This document shows, in pieces, positions 54,926 through 64,000 of a stretch of 64,000 nucleotides of DNA. A program made the position numbers and the translations under genes. Source of the DNA: an uncultured Bacteroidales bacterium (GTDB taxonomy: Bacteria; Bacteroidota; Bacteroidia; Bacteroidales; P3). Within the stretch, counting starts at the first letter, position 1; each line of letters starts with the position of its first letter. The DNA is taken from positions 62,001 through 126,000 of the forward strand of contig CALUHJ010000005.1 in the NCBI GenBank assembly GCA_944320415.1, written 5' to 3'. The notes under the pieces were generated by a model, which saw only the letters and a list, made by a program, of their open reading frames with translations, did no database searches and was not told the origin of the DNA.

Positions 54926-57079
54926 CTATAACTTGTTCAAAATGAAATTGGTCATCAATGTGTAAAGGTGCAATCTGGTATTTCCTCCGTAAATTCCGTG
55001 ATTTTTGTTCGGATACGAGAATTGCTCAAATTGTTTGTTTGCAGCAACAAGTGCAGTAACCAAATCCATGGCATTCTGGTAATGAACATTGTCATCGGCT
55101 GTGCCATGTATCAGAAGATAATTCCCTTTCAGTTTATCCACGTGATTTATAGGAGAGTTGAGGTCATATCCCTGAGGATTTTCTTCAGGAGTACGCATAA
55201 ACCTTTCCGTGTATATGTTGTCGTAATAACGCCATGTGGTAACAGGTGCAACCGCTATCGCACTTTTGAAATAATCGGCTCCTTTGGTGATGCACAATGT
55301 CGACATGTAACCTCCATAGCTCCATCCGAATATTCCGATTCTTTCCTTGTCTATAAAATCCAATGAACCGAAGTATTTCGCTGCTTCTATCTGGTCTTCT
55401 GTTTCCAGTTTTCCAAGCTCCATGTAAGTACATTTTTTGAATTCTTCACCTCTCATTCCGGTGCCTCTTCCGTCTACACACGCAACAACATAGCCTTTTT
55501 GCGCCAACATTCTGAACCACATGTAATCATAAAAACGGCTTTGTGAGTTTAGGACTTCCTGACTGCCCGGTCCGCCGTAAACATAGAAAAGCAACGGATA
55601 TTTCTTTCCCTGTTCCATTTTGGCAGGTTTTATGATCCAATAGTTTAATTCATTGCCCTGTTCTGTCTTGAACTTGCCGAATTCTTTTCTTTCGCTGCCA
55701 TATTTCGACAAAGTCTCCTTCAATTCATGATTATCCTCCAATACAACCAAGGTTTTACCCTTATTGTCATTCACAGTGTAGATTGTAGGAGTATCCGTAT
55801 CTGAAAAAGAGCAGATGTAATACTTTCCGTTGGCAGAGAAATCGGCAGTGTATGTTCCGGGAGCTCCAGAGAGTTTTCTTACCTGTTTTTTTCTATCAAC
55901 AACCAAAAGTTCCCTGTTGTAGGCTTCAGATTGCGCTGCTGTAAAATAAATTTTTCCGTCCTTGTCGTCAATAAAACATATACTTTCCACGTCATACCGA
56001 CCTGTGGTCAATGGTTCTATTTCCCTCGAATAGATATTTATCTTGTACAGATTGGCATATCCGTCTCTCTCGCTTTTAATCACAAAATTTTTTCCGTCCT
56101 TCAAGAAATCTACATTTTCAACCTGCTCTATGTAGTATTTGTTTCTTTCTTCATAAACTTTTTTTGGACGGAAATCATCACAATCAGCTACAAACAATTC
56201 ATAAACATTCTGATGACGGTTCAACTTGTGTATGAACACTTCATTATTCAATGTCCATTGAAGACGTGGAAGATATATGTCCTTGTTGGTTCCCATGTCT
56301 ATATGTGATGTTCTGCCGTTTTCAACTTCATAAACGAATATCTCTACAACGGAATTGGCCTCTCCAGCCTTTGGATACTTGTACTTGTATTCGCGAGGAT
56401 ACAATTCACCGTAAATAGTCATGCCGTATTCTTTCACATTGCCCTCGTCAAACCTGTAAAACGCTATGCGTTTCGAGTCAGGACTCCAGAAAAAGCCCTT
56501 TGTAATGCCGAATTCTTCCTCATAAACCCAATCCGTTGTTCCGTTTATTATTTCGTTTGTCTTTCCGTCATTTGTCACGGCTGTTTCCCGCATGTCATCC
56601 AAAGATTTTATGTAAAGATTGTTGTCTCTTACGTAAGCGACCCTTTTTCCGTCAGGAGAAAATTCTGCAAGACGTACCTTGTTGTCACATAGAGCAGTCA
56701 GCTGCTTGGTCTTCAAATCATATACATAGTAATCTGCCAAATATGAATGTCTATATATCATATATGGGTTGGCAGCCAGAAGTATTTTCTGTTCATCTGC
56801 AGAGAACCGGTAGTCAAAAACAAACGTCCTTTCCGTAGAAAATCGCAACCCGTTGAAGTTCAATATTTCTTCAATCTTCTTTCCGCTTGCGTATTCATAC
56901 TTGTCGATTGATTCGTAAGTCAAAACGCAGTAATGTTCCCCGTCCTTCATGGAACGAATCTCGTTAATACTCTTGCCCGTAAACGTTCCCTTTTCCCAAA
57001 TGTCGGAAAGGGTTATCTGTTGGGCAAACAACCCGCAGGTCAACAGCAGTGCCGCCGCGTACATACATATTTTCTTCAT
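54926..57079 (-). CDS. dpp4: Dipeptidyl peptidase IV (S9B)
   Basis: 717 aa, signal peptide 1 to about 19. An eight-bladed propeller carries the double-Glu motif DWVYEEEF that anchors the substrate N-terminus; the hydrolase domain has nucleophile S587 in GWSYGGY, Asp in HGTADDNVHYQ and His in NKNHGIYG. It releases X-Pro dipeptides from peptide N-termini in the periplasm or at the surface. Not a lipoprotein and no T9SS domain. First gene of the dpp4-tilS-M28 run, 23 bp after the gene upstream. Confidence 0.96.
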   Translation of the reverse strand: MKKICMYAAALLLTCGLFAQQITLSDIWEKGTFTGKSINEIRSMKDGEHYCVLTYESIDKYEYASGKKIEEILNFNGLRFSTERTFVFDYRFSADEQKILLAANPYMIYRHSYLADYYVYDLKTKQLTALCDNKVRLAEFSPDGKRVAYVRDNNLYIKSLDDMRETAVTNDGKTNEIINGTTDWVYEEEFGITKGFFWSPDSKRIAFYRFDEGNVKEYGMTIYGELYPREYKYKYPKAGEANSVVEIFVYEVENGRTSHIDMGTNKDIYLPRLQWTLNNEVFIHKLNRHQNVYELFVADCDDFRPKKVYEERNKYYIEQVENVDFLKDGKNFVIKSERDGYANLYKINIYSREIEPLTTGRYDVESICFIDDKDGKIYFTAAQSEAYNRELLVVDRKKQVRKLSGAPGTYTADFSANGKYYICSFSDTDTPTIYTVNDNKGKTLVVLEDNHELKETLSKYGSERKEFGKFKTEQGNELNYWIIKPAKMEQGKKYPLLFYVYGGPGSQEVLNSQSRFYDYMWFRMLAQKGYVVACVDGRGTGMRGEEFKKCTYMELGKLETEDQIEAAKYFGSLDFIDKERIGIFGWSYGGYMSTLCITKGADYFKSAIAVAPVTTWRYYDNIYTERFMRTPEENPQGYDLNSPINHVDKLKGNYLLIHGTADDNVHYQNAMDLVTALVAANKQFEQFSYPNKNHGIYGGNTRLHLYTLMTNFILNKL

Positions 57080-57102
57080 AACCTAATGCTTAAATTTATT
57101 TC

Positions 57103-58041
57103 TTATTCGACAACATTGTCTATTATAATGTCCTTGTACTTCAACAAAGGGTCTATGTTCTTACGCTGAGGGGGGTAAAGAAAATCCAAAACCCATTGAT
57201 CGATTTCATTACTGTTTCTATACTTGTTCAAAGCCAGGCGATGAACGTATTCCGTCATGTATTTACCCCATTTGGTGTCCTCATGAGCACGATAATACGT
57301 CTGCAAAGCTTCCTTGTATTCAGGTTTTATAACGTCCTTGTCGTCATATACCGGTGTGTTTTCCAAACCCTTGGTCACTGACATGCAGAGATATTCTATT
57401 TCTCTTGTAACCAAATCCTCTCTTATGAAATCTGGATTCTTTACCAAAAACTCGTCACGCCACGCAATTCTTTTGAACACCTCCGACAACGGAATGTTCA
57501 ACCTTGCATGCCAATATGGCGGTATGTCATATTCGCTTATCCACAATCCCCTGTAATATCTGTATTCTTCCGTAAGATAATTCTTGAGCCGTTCATACAG
57601 AAACCCCGGTATGACCTCTATCGCATAGGACGTATCTTCAAAAGACATTATCCTGTAACCATATCTTTCATATTCGTCACGGAATTTTTTCATGTCTCCC
57701 ATAAGTGAACTCAACACATTTATATCCTTGTGAACCAAAGCCCTTATTTCCTCTTCGGAAAAAGTCTTGTGCAGGGTCACTGTTTTGTCCTCGCAACTGT
57801 ATTCATGATAAAAATACAATATCTGATAGGCCCAATCCGCATTTTCCTTGTCCTGTGCAAATTCCTTTTCGAACAACTTGCAAGCATCGTCAATAACATC
57901 TCTCTCACTGAAAGGCAAGGTGCTCAACTTGTAAGCAAATCTGGTCAATTTCTCGTCATCCATGTTCTCCGTATTTTGTGCATTCAAACAGAACGTCGTA
58001 AAAAACAACAGAAAACCCAAGACAAAACTTCCTTTTTTCAT
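57103..58041 (-). CDS. Uncharacterised secreted protein
   Basis: 312 aa. Signal peptide MKKGSFVLGFLLFFTTFCLNAQ. The mature part is alpha-helical, charged and aromatic-rich (YAIEVIPGFLYERLKNYLTEEYRYY, PYWHARLNIPL, EYVHRLALNKYRN) with no recognised motif or sorting domain. The ATG at 58041 is preferred to a TTG at 58050. It has its own promoter and leads into dpp4. Function unknown. Confidence 0.8.
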   Translation of the reverse strand: MKKGSFVLGFLLFFTTFCLNAQNTENMDDEKLTRFAYKLSTLPFSERDVIDDACKLFEKEFAQDKENADWAYQILYFYHEYSCEDKTVTLHKTFSEEEIRALVHKDINVLSSLMGDMKKFRDEYERYGYRIMSFEDTSYAIEVIPGFLYERLKNYLTEEYRYYRGLWISEYDIPPYWHARLNIPLSEVFKRIAWRDEFLVKNPDFIREDLVTREIEYLCMSVTKGLENTPVYDDKDVIKPEYKEALQTYYRAHEDTKWGKYMTEYVHRLALNKYRNSNEIDQWVLDFLYPPQRKNIDPLLKYKDIIIDNVVE

Positions 58042-58112
58042 TTGTATCAAATATATACCTTAAAAACGAAATTCCGTGCGAAACCGAATCAACACGGATC
58101 TCGCACCAACTG

Positions 58113-58120
58113 CAAAGATA
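58113..58120 (-). promoter_or_regulatory. Promoter -7 element of the secreted-protein/dpp4/tilS/M28 run
   Basis: TATCTTTG on the minus strand, 72 bp before the ATG at 58041; opposed by the promoter at 58220. Confidence 0.6.
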
Positions 58121-58195
58121 TGAAAAAAAACATTAGGAAATTCCTTCGCCGAAACTTTTTGCAAACACATAACGATTTTGTAATCAAAACACTCG

Positions 58196-58227
58196 TTTGG
58201 GCAGTAAGAAAAAAAAATGTACCTTTG
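58196..58227 (+). promoter_or_regulatory. Promoter of the small membrane protein and efp
   Basis: TTTG at 58196-58199 and TACCTTTG at 58220-58227, 20 bp apart, near-consensus; 18 bp before the ATG at 58246. Confidence 0.75.
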
Positions 58228-58245
58228 CAAGCCAAATATTCGTGT

Positions 58246-58512
58246 ATGAAAACAGTAAGAATTGCGAAGGGACTCGAGATAATTTCATATATAGGTTTAT
58301 TGGTCATTGTGGTCTGTTATTTTTTTGCAGATTTCAGAAGGGCGGATCATCTTGCCTTTTCACTGCTCGGAATCTGTATTTTGAGAATGCTTGCGGCAAA
58401 CCTTAAAGCCTCCTTTTATGAAAAGGAATACAGACAGTTCAAGGATGACAACGAGTTTCTGCAAAGAAGAGTTGATGAACTCTCAAAAGACAAGAACGAA
58501 TTAACAAAGTGA
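58246..58512 (+). CDS. Small two-helix membrane protein with coiled-coil tail
   Basis: 88 aa: basic start (MKTVRIAKG), two hydrophobic helices (LEIISYIGLLVIVVCYFFA; HLAFSLLGICILRMLAANL) and a charged coiled-coil tail (EKEYRQFKDDNEFLQRRVDELSKD). The frame is open far upstream, but the -7 box at 58220 fixes the ATG at 58246. It is 28 bp before efp, so the two are co-expressed. Function unknown. Confidence 0.78.
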   Translation: MKTVRIAKGLEIISYIGLLVIVVCYFFADFRRADHLAFSLLGICILRMLAANLKASFYEKEYRQFKDDNEFLQRRVDELSKDKNELTK

Positions 58513-58540
58513 TAATTTCTATATAAAAATTTAAAAGTTT

Positions 58541-59104
58541 ATGGCAACAACTGCGGATATTAAGAATGGTTTATGCATAGAATTGAACAACGATTTGTTC
58601 ACTGTTGTGGAATTTCTGCATGTTAAACCGGGTAAAGGAAGTGCTTTTGTAAGAACAAAACTCAAGAGTTTCAAAACTGGAAGAACGCTGGAACATACTT
58701 TCCCTTCCGGATGCAAGATAGAGACATGCAGAGTTGAGCGTCGACCATATACATTCCTGTACAAGGACGATACCGGTTACAACTTCATGCATACAGAAAC
58801 CTATGAGCAGATAAATCTTGAGGAAAAACTGATAAACGCTCCACAATTGCTTAAGGAAGGTCAAAATGTGGAGATAGTCGTTCATGCAGATACAGAAACT
58901 CCTTTGTCATGCGAACTGCCGCCTTTTGTAGAGATGACGGTGACATACACGGAGCCGGGAGTAAAAGGAAATACGGCGACAAATGCAATGAAGGATGCTA
59001 CGGTTGAAACGGGAGCTAAGGTTAGAATACCTTTGTTCATCGAAACAGGAGAGAAAATAAGAGTTGATACCAGAACATTCGAATATGTTGAAAGGGTAAA
59101 ATAG
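58541..59104 (+). CDS. efp: Elongation factor P
   Basis: 187 aa. Relieves ribosome stalling at polyproline. The tip loop lysine K32 in [11 protein letters not shown] can be modified; GKTEKVTEPGVKG-type domain II is present as [11 protein letters not shown], and the C-terminal OB domain ends in [18 protein letters not shown]. EpmA-type modification genes are not in the window. It ends 9 bp before repeat locus J. Confidence 0.98.
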   Translation: MATTADIKNGLCIELNNDLFTVVEFLHVKPGKGSAFVRTKLKSFKTGRTLEHTFPSGCKIETCRVERRPYTFLYKDDTGYNFMHTETYEQINLEEKLINAPQLLKEGQNVEIVVHADTETPLSCELPPFVEMTVTYTEPGVKGNTATNAMKDATVETGAKVRIPLFIETGEKIRVDTRTFEYVERVK

Positions 59105-59113
59105 TTTTTTTGA

Positions 59114-59197
59114 AACTTGACTTCGGTAAAATAGAATCAAGATTCATTTTTCTGAATCTTGATTCTATTTTTTTGTAATTTGAAAAGAATGAATACG
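59114..59197. repeat. 21-bp-period repeat array, locus J, with terminator hairpin
   Basis: Cores at 59114 (AACTTGACT), 59135 (AATCAAGAT), 59156 (ATCTTGATT) and 59177 (AATTTGAAA), exact 21-bp steps. Includes a perfect 19-bp stem (59128-59146 with 59153-59171) followed by T residues, so it probably terminates efp. Confidence 0.85.
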
Positions 59198-59235
59198 GAA
59201 AAGGGAATCGTTTAAGCGATTCCCTTTTCCGTATT
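59192..59235. terminator. Second bidirectional terminator between efp and the barrel gene
   Basis: Perfect 19-bp stem (59192-59210 with 59217-59235), loop TTTAAG; it lies 20 bp past the end of the minus-strand gene. Confidence 0.85.
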
Positions 59236-59254
59236 TCAAAAACGACAATATGAT

Positions 59255-59710
59255 TTAGAAAAGATATTTCACGCTGAAGGCAAATCCCTTGATGTAAAAA
59301 TCTACATCAGGCATAAATTCAATTGATGGCTTCCAGTCCAAGGCCAAAGACAAAGGTATTCCGGGAATCATCCATTCCACGCCTATTATTCCATCGATGC
59401 CCAAACCGAACGACATATCATCATGTTTGTTGTCCCAAGCTCCAAGGCTGGCTCCAACACCGAAATAAAGGTTGAAGTTGGAACCCAAATCGTGATTCCA
59501 TTCGTACAAACCGGCTATTTGAAAGCCGTGATTGTGAACATGGCCCATGAAATCCAAAGAGTTGGCTCCCATGTATTTCTTGACGGTCAAACCGTAGTCT
59601 ACACCGCCTCTCAAACCTATTCCCCAATTTTGAGCCTTTGATTCCTTGAACGGCAAAACCGTCAAAAAGGCCACAACCATAATTAGTGCAACTTTTTTCA
59701 TTTCTTTCAT
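59255..59710 (-). CDS. Small outer-membrane beta-barrel protein
   Basis: 151 aa with signal peptide (ending KESKAQ near 27). Amphipathic strands follow, each ending in aromatics (WGIGLRGGVDYGLTVKKY, FQIAGLYEW, FNLYFGVGASLGAW, MSFGLGIDGIIGVEW, LSLALDW) and the protein ends AFSVKYLF, an outer-membrane barrel C-terminus. About eight strands. ATG at 59710; M4 at 59701 is the alternative. Function unknown. Confidence 0.85.
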   Translation of the reverse strand: MKEMKKVALIMVVAFLTVLPFKESKAQNWGIGLRGGVDYGLTVKKYMGANSLDFMGHVHNHGFQIAGLYEWNHDLGSNFNLYFGVGASLGAWDNKHDDMSFGLGIDGIIGVEWMIPGIPLSLALDWKPSIEFMPDVDFYIKGFAFSVKYLF

Positions 59711-59799
59711 AGTTTTTATTCGTTTAATACTTCATTTATTCCACACATAAGAGTGTACATAATAACTCAGAAAAGAATATATTATTGTCTTACTAAAAT

Positions 59800-59826
59800 A
59801 GGGGAAAGAATTAAAAACTTTCCCCT
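59800..59826 (-). terminator. Terminator of the hyd operon
   Basis: AGGGGAAAG (59800-59808) and CTTTCCCCT (59818-59826); on the minus strand the stem is followed by ATTTTA, 33 bp past hydC. Confidence 0.75.
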
Positions 59827-59858
59827 TTTCAAAAAGTCTGAAGATACAAATCTGTTCT

Positions 59859-60335
59859 TTATTTGTACTCGTTAAGTATATCCTTTACCATGTCAGGAGT
59901 AAGACGTCCGTAAACCTTTTCTCCTATCATGGCCACCGGAGCGAGTCCGCAGGCACCAACACAACGCAAACAGTTCAAGGAGAACTTTCCGTCCGCTGTG
60001 GTTTCGCCTATTCCTATTCCGAGCTGCCTTTTGAATTCATCGAGAACCTTTTCGGCTCCTCTTACATAACATGCCGTTCCCATACATATCGATATAGGAT
60101 GCTCGCCTTTAGGTATCATGGTAAAGAACGAATAGAATGTTACTATACCATATATCGTAGCGACAGGCACATTCAATTCCAAAGCAATGAGTTCCTGAAC
60201 CTCTGCCGGCAAATAGCCGAATTCTCCTTGTACCTGATGCAATACATTGATGGCTTCTCCGGCCTTGTTGCCGTAAGCGGCACATATTTCCTTTATTTTT
60301 TTTGCTTTGCTTTCTGATAATTTTACTCTTGCCAT
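59859..60335 (-). CDS. hydC: NADH-dependent hydrogenase subunit HydC (NuoE-like)
   Basis: 158 aa thioredoxin-like [2Fe-2S] protein. Cluster ligands C in CMGTACYVRGA (near 85-90) and CLRCVGACGLAP (near 125-134), with the N-terminal helical YGNKAGEAINVLHQVQGEFGYLP. It carries electrons in the NADH/ferredoxin hydrogenase, next to the flavin subunit. Last gene of hydB-hydA-hydC, 28 bp after hydA. NuoE of complex I is excluded by the neighbours. Confidence 0.95.
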   Translation of the reverse strand: MARVKLSESKAKKIKEICAAYGNKAGEAINVLHQVQGEFGYLPAEVQELIALELNVPVATIYGIVTFYSFFTMIPKGEHPISICMGTACYVRGAEKVLDEFKRQLGIGIGETTADGKFSLNCLRCVGACGLAPVAMIGEKVYGRLTPDMVKDILNEYK

Positions 60336-60363
60336 AACTTTTGATTTAAAGTGTTCACGGTTT

Positions 60364-62136
60364 TTAAGCCTCTATTTCTACCTGCTTTGATTTGTCGAAG
60401 TAGTGTGTATGGAGTAAATGATGTGACTTTTCTCCACAAGGCTCTCCGAAATATTCGTCATACAATTGTTTTATGTAAGGATTTTCGTGTGATTTTCTCA
60501 ATTCCTTGTTCTTATCCTCCTGATAGATGGCCTCGAAACGTTTTTCAACAATTGAGAAATCTCCATGGTGATAAGGTTGTCCTGCACCTCCTATACATCC
60601 GCCGGGACAAGCCATGACTTCAATTGCGTGATATTGAACCTCTCCCTTGCGAACCTTCTCCAACAGTTTCCTTGCGTTGCCAAGTCCGTGAGCGATTCCC
60701 AAATGTATAGGCGTGCCGTTGAAATCAACCGTTGCCTCTCTTACTCCTTCCAAACCTCTAAGTTCGGTAAAATCCACCTTTTCAAGAGGTTTTTTTGTAA
60801 ACACCTCATAGGCTGTACGGACAGCGGCTTCAATTACACCACCTGTTGCTCCGAATATGACGGCTGCTCCGGTTGATGCTCCCAAAGGCATGTCGAAGTC
60901 CTCATCCTCCAATGAGTTGAAATCTATATTGAACTGCTTTATCAGTTCCGCAAGTTCTCTTGTAGTCAAAGAATAATCCACATCAGGGTTTCCGTTTTCC
61001 TTGAATTCGTCTCTTTGGCATTCGTATTTTTTAGCTACGCAAGGCATTATTGATACAACGACCATGTCCTCGCGTTTTATTCCCAATTTTTCAGCCCAAT
61101 AATTTTTCGCTACGGCTCCGAACATCTGTTGAGGGCTTTTTGCTGTTGAAGGAACATCAAGCATGTCCGGGAAGTTGGTTTCAAAGAAATTGACCCATCC
61201 AGGGCAACATGATGTAAGAATAGGCAGTTTTACATCTTTATCTCCGTTCATAAATTTGGATATCCTGCCTAACAATTCAGTACCTTCTTCCATGATGGTC
61301 AAATCTGCGGCAAAGTCAGTATCGAATACGTAATCAAAGCCTATTCTTCTGAGAGCTGCCGCCATTTTTCCCGTTACTATTGTTCCTGCAGGGTAACCGA
61401 ACTCTTCTCCGAGAGCGACACGTACCGCTGGAGCAGTCTGTACTATTACCGTTTTGTCAGGATTGTTTATAGCCTGTATGACCTGACGGGTTTGATTAAC
61501 CTCGCTGAGTGCTCCTACCGGGCATGCCATAACACATTGTCCACACATGGTACATGAGGACTTTACCAAATCCTGCTCGAATGCAGTTGCTACTACAGCC
61601 TCAAAACCTCTGTTGACAGCACTTAAAGCTCCAACCGTTTGCAGTTGATTACATACGGTCTCGCATCGGCGGCACATTATACATTTGTCCACATCCCTTA
61701 TGATTGCAGGAGAATTGTCTTTCCTGTATGTGGATTGGGCTCCTTTAAAAGGTATTTCCCTTATGCCTAGTTTTTGAGCCAGACTCTGCAATTCGCAATG
61801 TCCGCTCTTGGAACAGCTCAAACAGTCTGATGGATGGTCAGACAATATCAGTTCTACAACAGTTCTTCTTGCATTTACAACTCTCAATGAATGTGTATGA
61901 ACAACCATACCTTCCATTATTTCGGTTGCACATGCAGGAGCAAGGTTTTTTCTTCCTTCAACCTCTACAACACAAACCCGGCAGCCACCAGGCCTGTTTT
62001 CCAACTTCTGTCCGTTAAGTTCATAATAGCAAAGAGTTGGTATATCTATGCCTGCAATACGGGCAGCCTTTAAAATAGACAATCCTTTTTCAGCCTGTAT
62101 TGCCTTGCCGTCTATCGTTAAATTTATCATTTCCAT
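60364..62136 (-). CDS. hydA: [FeFe] hydrogenase catalytic subunit HydA
   Basis: 590 aa. H-cluster motifs L1 TSCCPGW, L2 MPCVAKKYE and L3 EVMACPGGCIGGAGQP are all intact. N-terminal electron domains: [2Fe-2S] (CYYELNG...CRVCVVEVE...C), the His/Cys cluster (HPSDCLSC..GHC), and two 4Fe-4S clusters (CIMCRRCETVC, CTMCGQCVMACP). It makes H2 from NADH and reduced ferredoxin in the bifurcating HydABC complex. The ATG at 62136 (or 62130) is used; upstream frame runs into the gap after hydB. Confidence 0.96.
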   Translation of the reverse strand: MEMINLTIDGKAIQAEKGLSILKAARIAGIDIPTLCYYELNGQKLENRPGGCRVCVVEVEGRKNLAPACATEIMEGMVVHTHSLRVVNARRTVVELILSDHPSDCLSCSKSGHCELQSLAQKLGIREIPFKGAQSTYRKDNSPAIIRDVDKCIMCRRCETVCNQLQTVGALSAVNRGFEAVVATAFEQDLVKSSCTMCGQCVMACPVGALSEVNQTRQVIQAINNPDKTVIVQTAPAVRVALGEEFGYPAGTIVTGKMAAALRRIGFDYVFDTDFAADLTIMEEGTELLGRISKFMNGDKDVKLPILTSCCPGWVNFFETNFPDMLDVPSTAKSPQQMFGAVAKNYWAEKLGIKREDMVVVSIMPCVAKKYECQRDEFKENGNPDVDYSLTTRELAELIKQFNIDFNSLEDEDFDMPLGASTGAAVIFGATGGVIEAAVRTAYEVFTKKPLEKVDFTELRGLEGVREATVDFNGTPIHLGIAHGLGNARKLLEKVRKGEVQYHAIEVMACPGGCIGGAGQPYHHGDFSIVEKRFEAIYQEDKNKELRKSHENPYIKQLYDEYFGEPCGEKSHHLLHTHYFDKSKQVEIEA

Positions 62137-62170
62137 TTTTACTACACTAATTTTTGAGTTCAACAAATCT

Positions 62171-63964
62171 TTATTTAATGCTGATTGCATTGAACTTACA
62201 TTTTTCAATACAAGTACCACACTTGATACATATTTCCGCATTTATAACATGCGGCGTCTTCTTTTCTCCTTGTATTGCATTGACAGGACAGTTTCTTGCA
62301 CAGGAAGTACAGCCTACACACAAGTTAGGATCTATCACATACTGCATTAACGACTTGCATGCACCTGCTCTACATTTCTTATCCTTGACGTGTTCAACAT
62401 ATTCGTCCCAGAAATTGTTCATTGTCGAAAGTACAGGATTAGGCGAAGTCTGTCCCAGACCGCAAAGTGCGGTATCCTTTATTACGGTAGCCAGATTCTT
62501 GAGATTTTCCAAATCTTCCATACATCCTTGTCCCTTTGTTATACGCTCGAGTATTTCAAGCATCCTCTTGTTTCCTATTCGGCATGGTGAACATTTTCCG
62601 CAACTTTCCTCACATGTGAACTCAAGATAGAATTTCGCGATAGCAACCATACAGGACGTCTCATCCATAACAACCATTCCGCCAGAACCCATCATGGAAC
62701 CTGCAGCTATGAGGTTGTCATAGTCAATAGGAGTATCCAGATGCTTTTCGGTCAAACATCCTCCCGAAGGTCCTCCGGTCTGAACGGCCTTGAATTGTCT
62801 TCCGTTCTTGATTCCTCCTCCTATCTCATAAATTATCTCTCTTAATGTGATACCCATTGGAACTTCTATCAGTCCAACATTGTTTATTTGTCCGGCAAGA
62901 GCAAATACTTTAGTACCCTTGGATTTCTCAGTTCCTATTTTGTTGAACCAATTGGCACCTTTCAATATTATTATCGGAACATTTGCATAAGTCTCCACAT
63001 TGTTTACATTGGTAGGCTTCTGCAAATAACCGCTCTGTGCAGGGAACGGCGGCTTGAATGTAGGTTCTCCTCTTTTTCCTTCCATGGAATGAATCAACGC
63101 CGTCTCCTCTCCACAAACGAAAGCACCGGCTCCGTAACGCAACTCTATGTCAAAATCAAAGTCTGTACCGAATATGTTCTTTCCCAACAAACCATATTCC
63201 CTTGCCTGTTTGATGGCTATCTGCAATCTGTGGATTGCCAAAGGATATTCCGCACGGATGTAAATAAGACCTTTTGTTGCGCCTATGGCATAACCGTTGA
63301 TGGTCATAGCTTCTATAACCGAATGAGGATCTCCCTCCAAAATACTTCTGTCCATAAAGGCACCCGGGTCACCTTCGTCTGCATTACAAACAACATATTT
63401 CTGGTCCGCATGGTTCTTGGAGGCTATTTCCCATTTCATACCCGTAGGAAAACCTCCACCACCACGGCCTCTTAGTCCAGACAGCTTTATTTCATCTATT
63501 ACCTGAGCAGGAGTATATTCTGTCAAACATTTGGCTACAGCCGCATAACCGTCATTAGCTATATATTCCTCTATGTTTTCAGGATCTATGAATCCGCAAT
63601 TACGCAATGCTATACGCAACTGTTTCTTGTAAAAGCCCATATGTTTGGAATCGGATACGTGTTCCTTCTTCTCAGGGTCGGTATAAAGCAGTCTTGTCAC
63701 CTTTCGGCCTTTGATTATGTGTTCCTCCACAATCTCTTTCGCATCCTCGGGCTTTACCTCCGTGTAAAAAGTATTGTCAGGCATAATCTTGACAATAGGA
63801 CCCTTTTCACAAAAACCGAAACAACCCGTAAGGATAACCTGTATATCCTCTTCCAATCCCTTGTCTCTGAGAACAGCCTTCAAGTTGTCTGTTATCTCGT
63901 GACTGTGGGATGCAGTACAGCCCGTACCTCCGCAGACCAATACGTGCATTTTATATTTCGCCAT
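62171..63964 (-). CDS. hydB: NADH-binding hydrogenase subunit HydB (NuoF-like)
   Basis: 597 aa. N-terminal thioredoxin-like [2Fe-2S] domain (CGGTGC...CFGFCEKGP), NADH/FMN-binding core (GLRGRGGGGFPTG; NADEGDPGAF; GAGAYVCGEETAL-type GAGAFVCGEETAL), a 4Fe-4S site (ESCGKCSPCR) and a C-terminal two-cluster ferredoxin (CVGCTSCARNCP; CIKCGTCIEKCK). It is the site of NADH oxidation and likely bifurcation. The ATG at 63964 has a strong AAGGAGG (63971-63977 region). First visible gene of the operon; its promoter is off the window. Confidence 0.96.
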   Translation of the reverse strand: MAKYKMHVLVCGGTGCTASHSHEITDNLKAVLRDKGLEEDIQVILTGCFGFCEKGPIVKIMPDNTFYTEVKPEDAKEIVEEHIIKGRKVTRLLYTDPEKKEHVSDSKHMGFYKKQLRIALRNCGFIDPENIEEYIANDGYAAVAKCLTEYTPAQVIDEIKLSGLRGRGGGGFPTGMKWEIASKNHADQKYVVCNADEGDPGAFMDRSILEGDPHSVIEAMTINGYAIGATKGLIYIRAEYPLAIHRLQIAIKQAREYGLLGKNIFGTDFDFDIELRYGAGAFVCGEETALIHSMEGKRGEPTFKPPFPAQSGYLQKPTNVNNVETYANVPIIILKGANWFNKIGTEKSKGTKVFALAGQINNVGLIEVPMGITLREIIYEIGGGIKNGRQFKAVQTGGPSGGCLTEKHLDTPIDYDNLIAAGSMMGSGGMVVMDETSCMVAIAKFYLEFTCEESCGKCSPCRIGNKRMLEILERITKGQGCMEDLENLKNLATVIKDTALCGLGQTSPNPVLSTMNNFWDEYVEHVKDKKCRAGACKSLMQYVIDPNLCVGCTSCARNCPVNAIQGEKKTPHVINAEICIKCGTCIEKCKFNAISIK

Positions 63965-64000
63965 ATATGTTCCTCCTTAAATAAATATTGATATCGTTTT

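Overview
The window is about 64 kb of chromosome from an anaerobic Bacteroidota species, most likely order Bacteroidales. Evidence for this: promoters of the Bacteroidota TTTG-N19-TAnnTTTG type; secreted proteins ending in type IX secretion (T9SS) sorting domains; homologues of Porphyromonas-type dipeptidyl peptidases; FeFe-hydrogenase HydABC and a flavodiiron protein; and ThiH-type rather than ThiO-type thiamine synthesis. There is no phage, IS element, CRISPR array or plasmid module.

Layout. 1-2.3 kb (minus): murB, an unknown gene and a truncated tcdA. 2.5-6.4 kb (plus): an alpha/beta hydrolase and a MATE transporter fused in frame to an M23 endopeptidase. 6.5-13.3 kb (minus): a complete thiamine operon (thiD-thiS-thiE-like-thiE-thiG-thiC-thiH-thiF) behind a TPP riboswitch. 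13.3-22.6 kb (plus): a coiled-coil lipoprotein, a barrel protein, an S8 protease with T9SS domain, gcvH, a VanZ-like protein, rpsO, pnp and an O-antigen-ligase-like protein. 22.7-27 kb (minus): an acidic protein, an ECF sigma/anti-sigma pair, an M1 peptidase and tRNA-Lys. 27.3-36.3 kb (plus): smpB, a double degenerate thioredoxin-like protein, YitT, an oligopeptide-binding lipoprotein, an HD hydrolase, DPP5 and a DUF3127 protein. 36.4-48 kb (minus): guaA, a LysM/binding protein, a giant secreted protein, a PorE-like OmpA protein, a GT39-TPR protein and a flavodiiron protein. 48.2-50 kb (plus): a WecA-like transferase and FtsE. 50-58 kb (minus): two glycosyltransferases, a CAU tRNA, an M28 peptidase, tilS, DPP4 and an unknown secreted protein. 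58.2-59.1 kb (plus): a small membrane protein and efp. 59.2-64 kb (minus): a barrel protein and hydC-hydA-hydB.

Physiology. The set of secreted or lipid-anchored peptidases (S8, M1, M28, DPP4, DPP5) with a peptide-binding lipoprotein points to peptide fermentation. HydABC disposes of reductant as H2 and the flavodiiron protein removes O2 or NO.

The most unusual structure is a dispersed modular repeat. Ten loci carry 3-5 quasi-palindromic 9-bp cores spaced exactly 21 bp (7 codons) apart. They lie mostly at gene ends, but they also run in frame inside thiD and the M1 peptidase gene and form the C-terminal tail of the VanZ-like protein.
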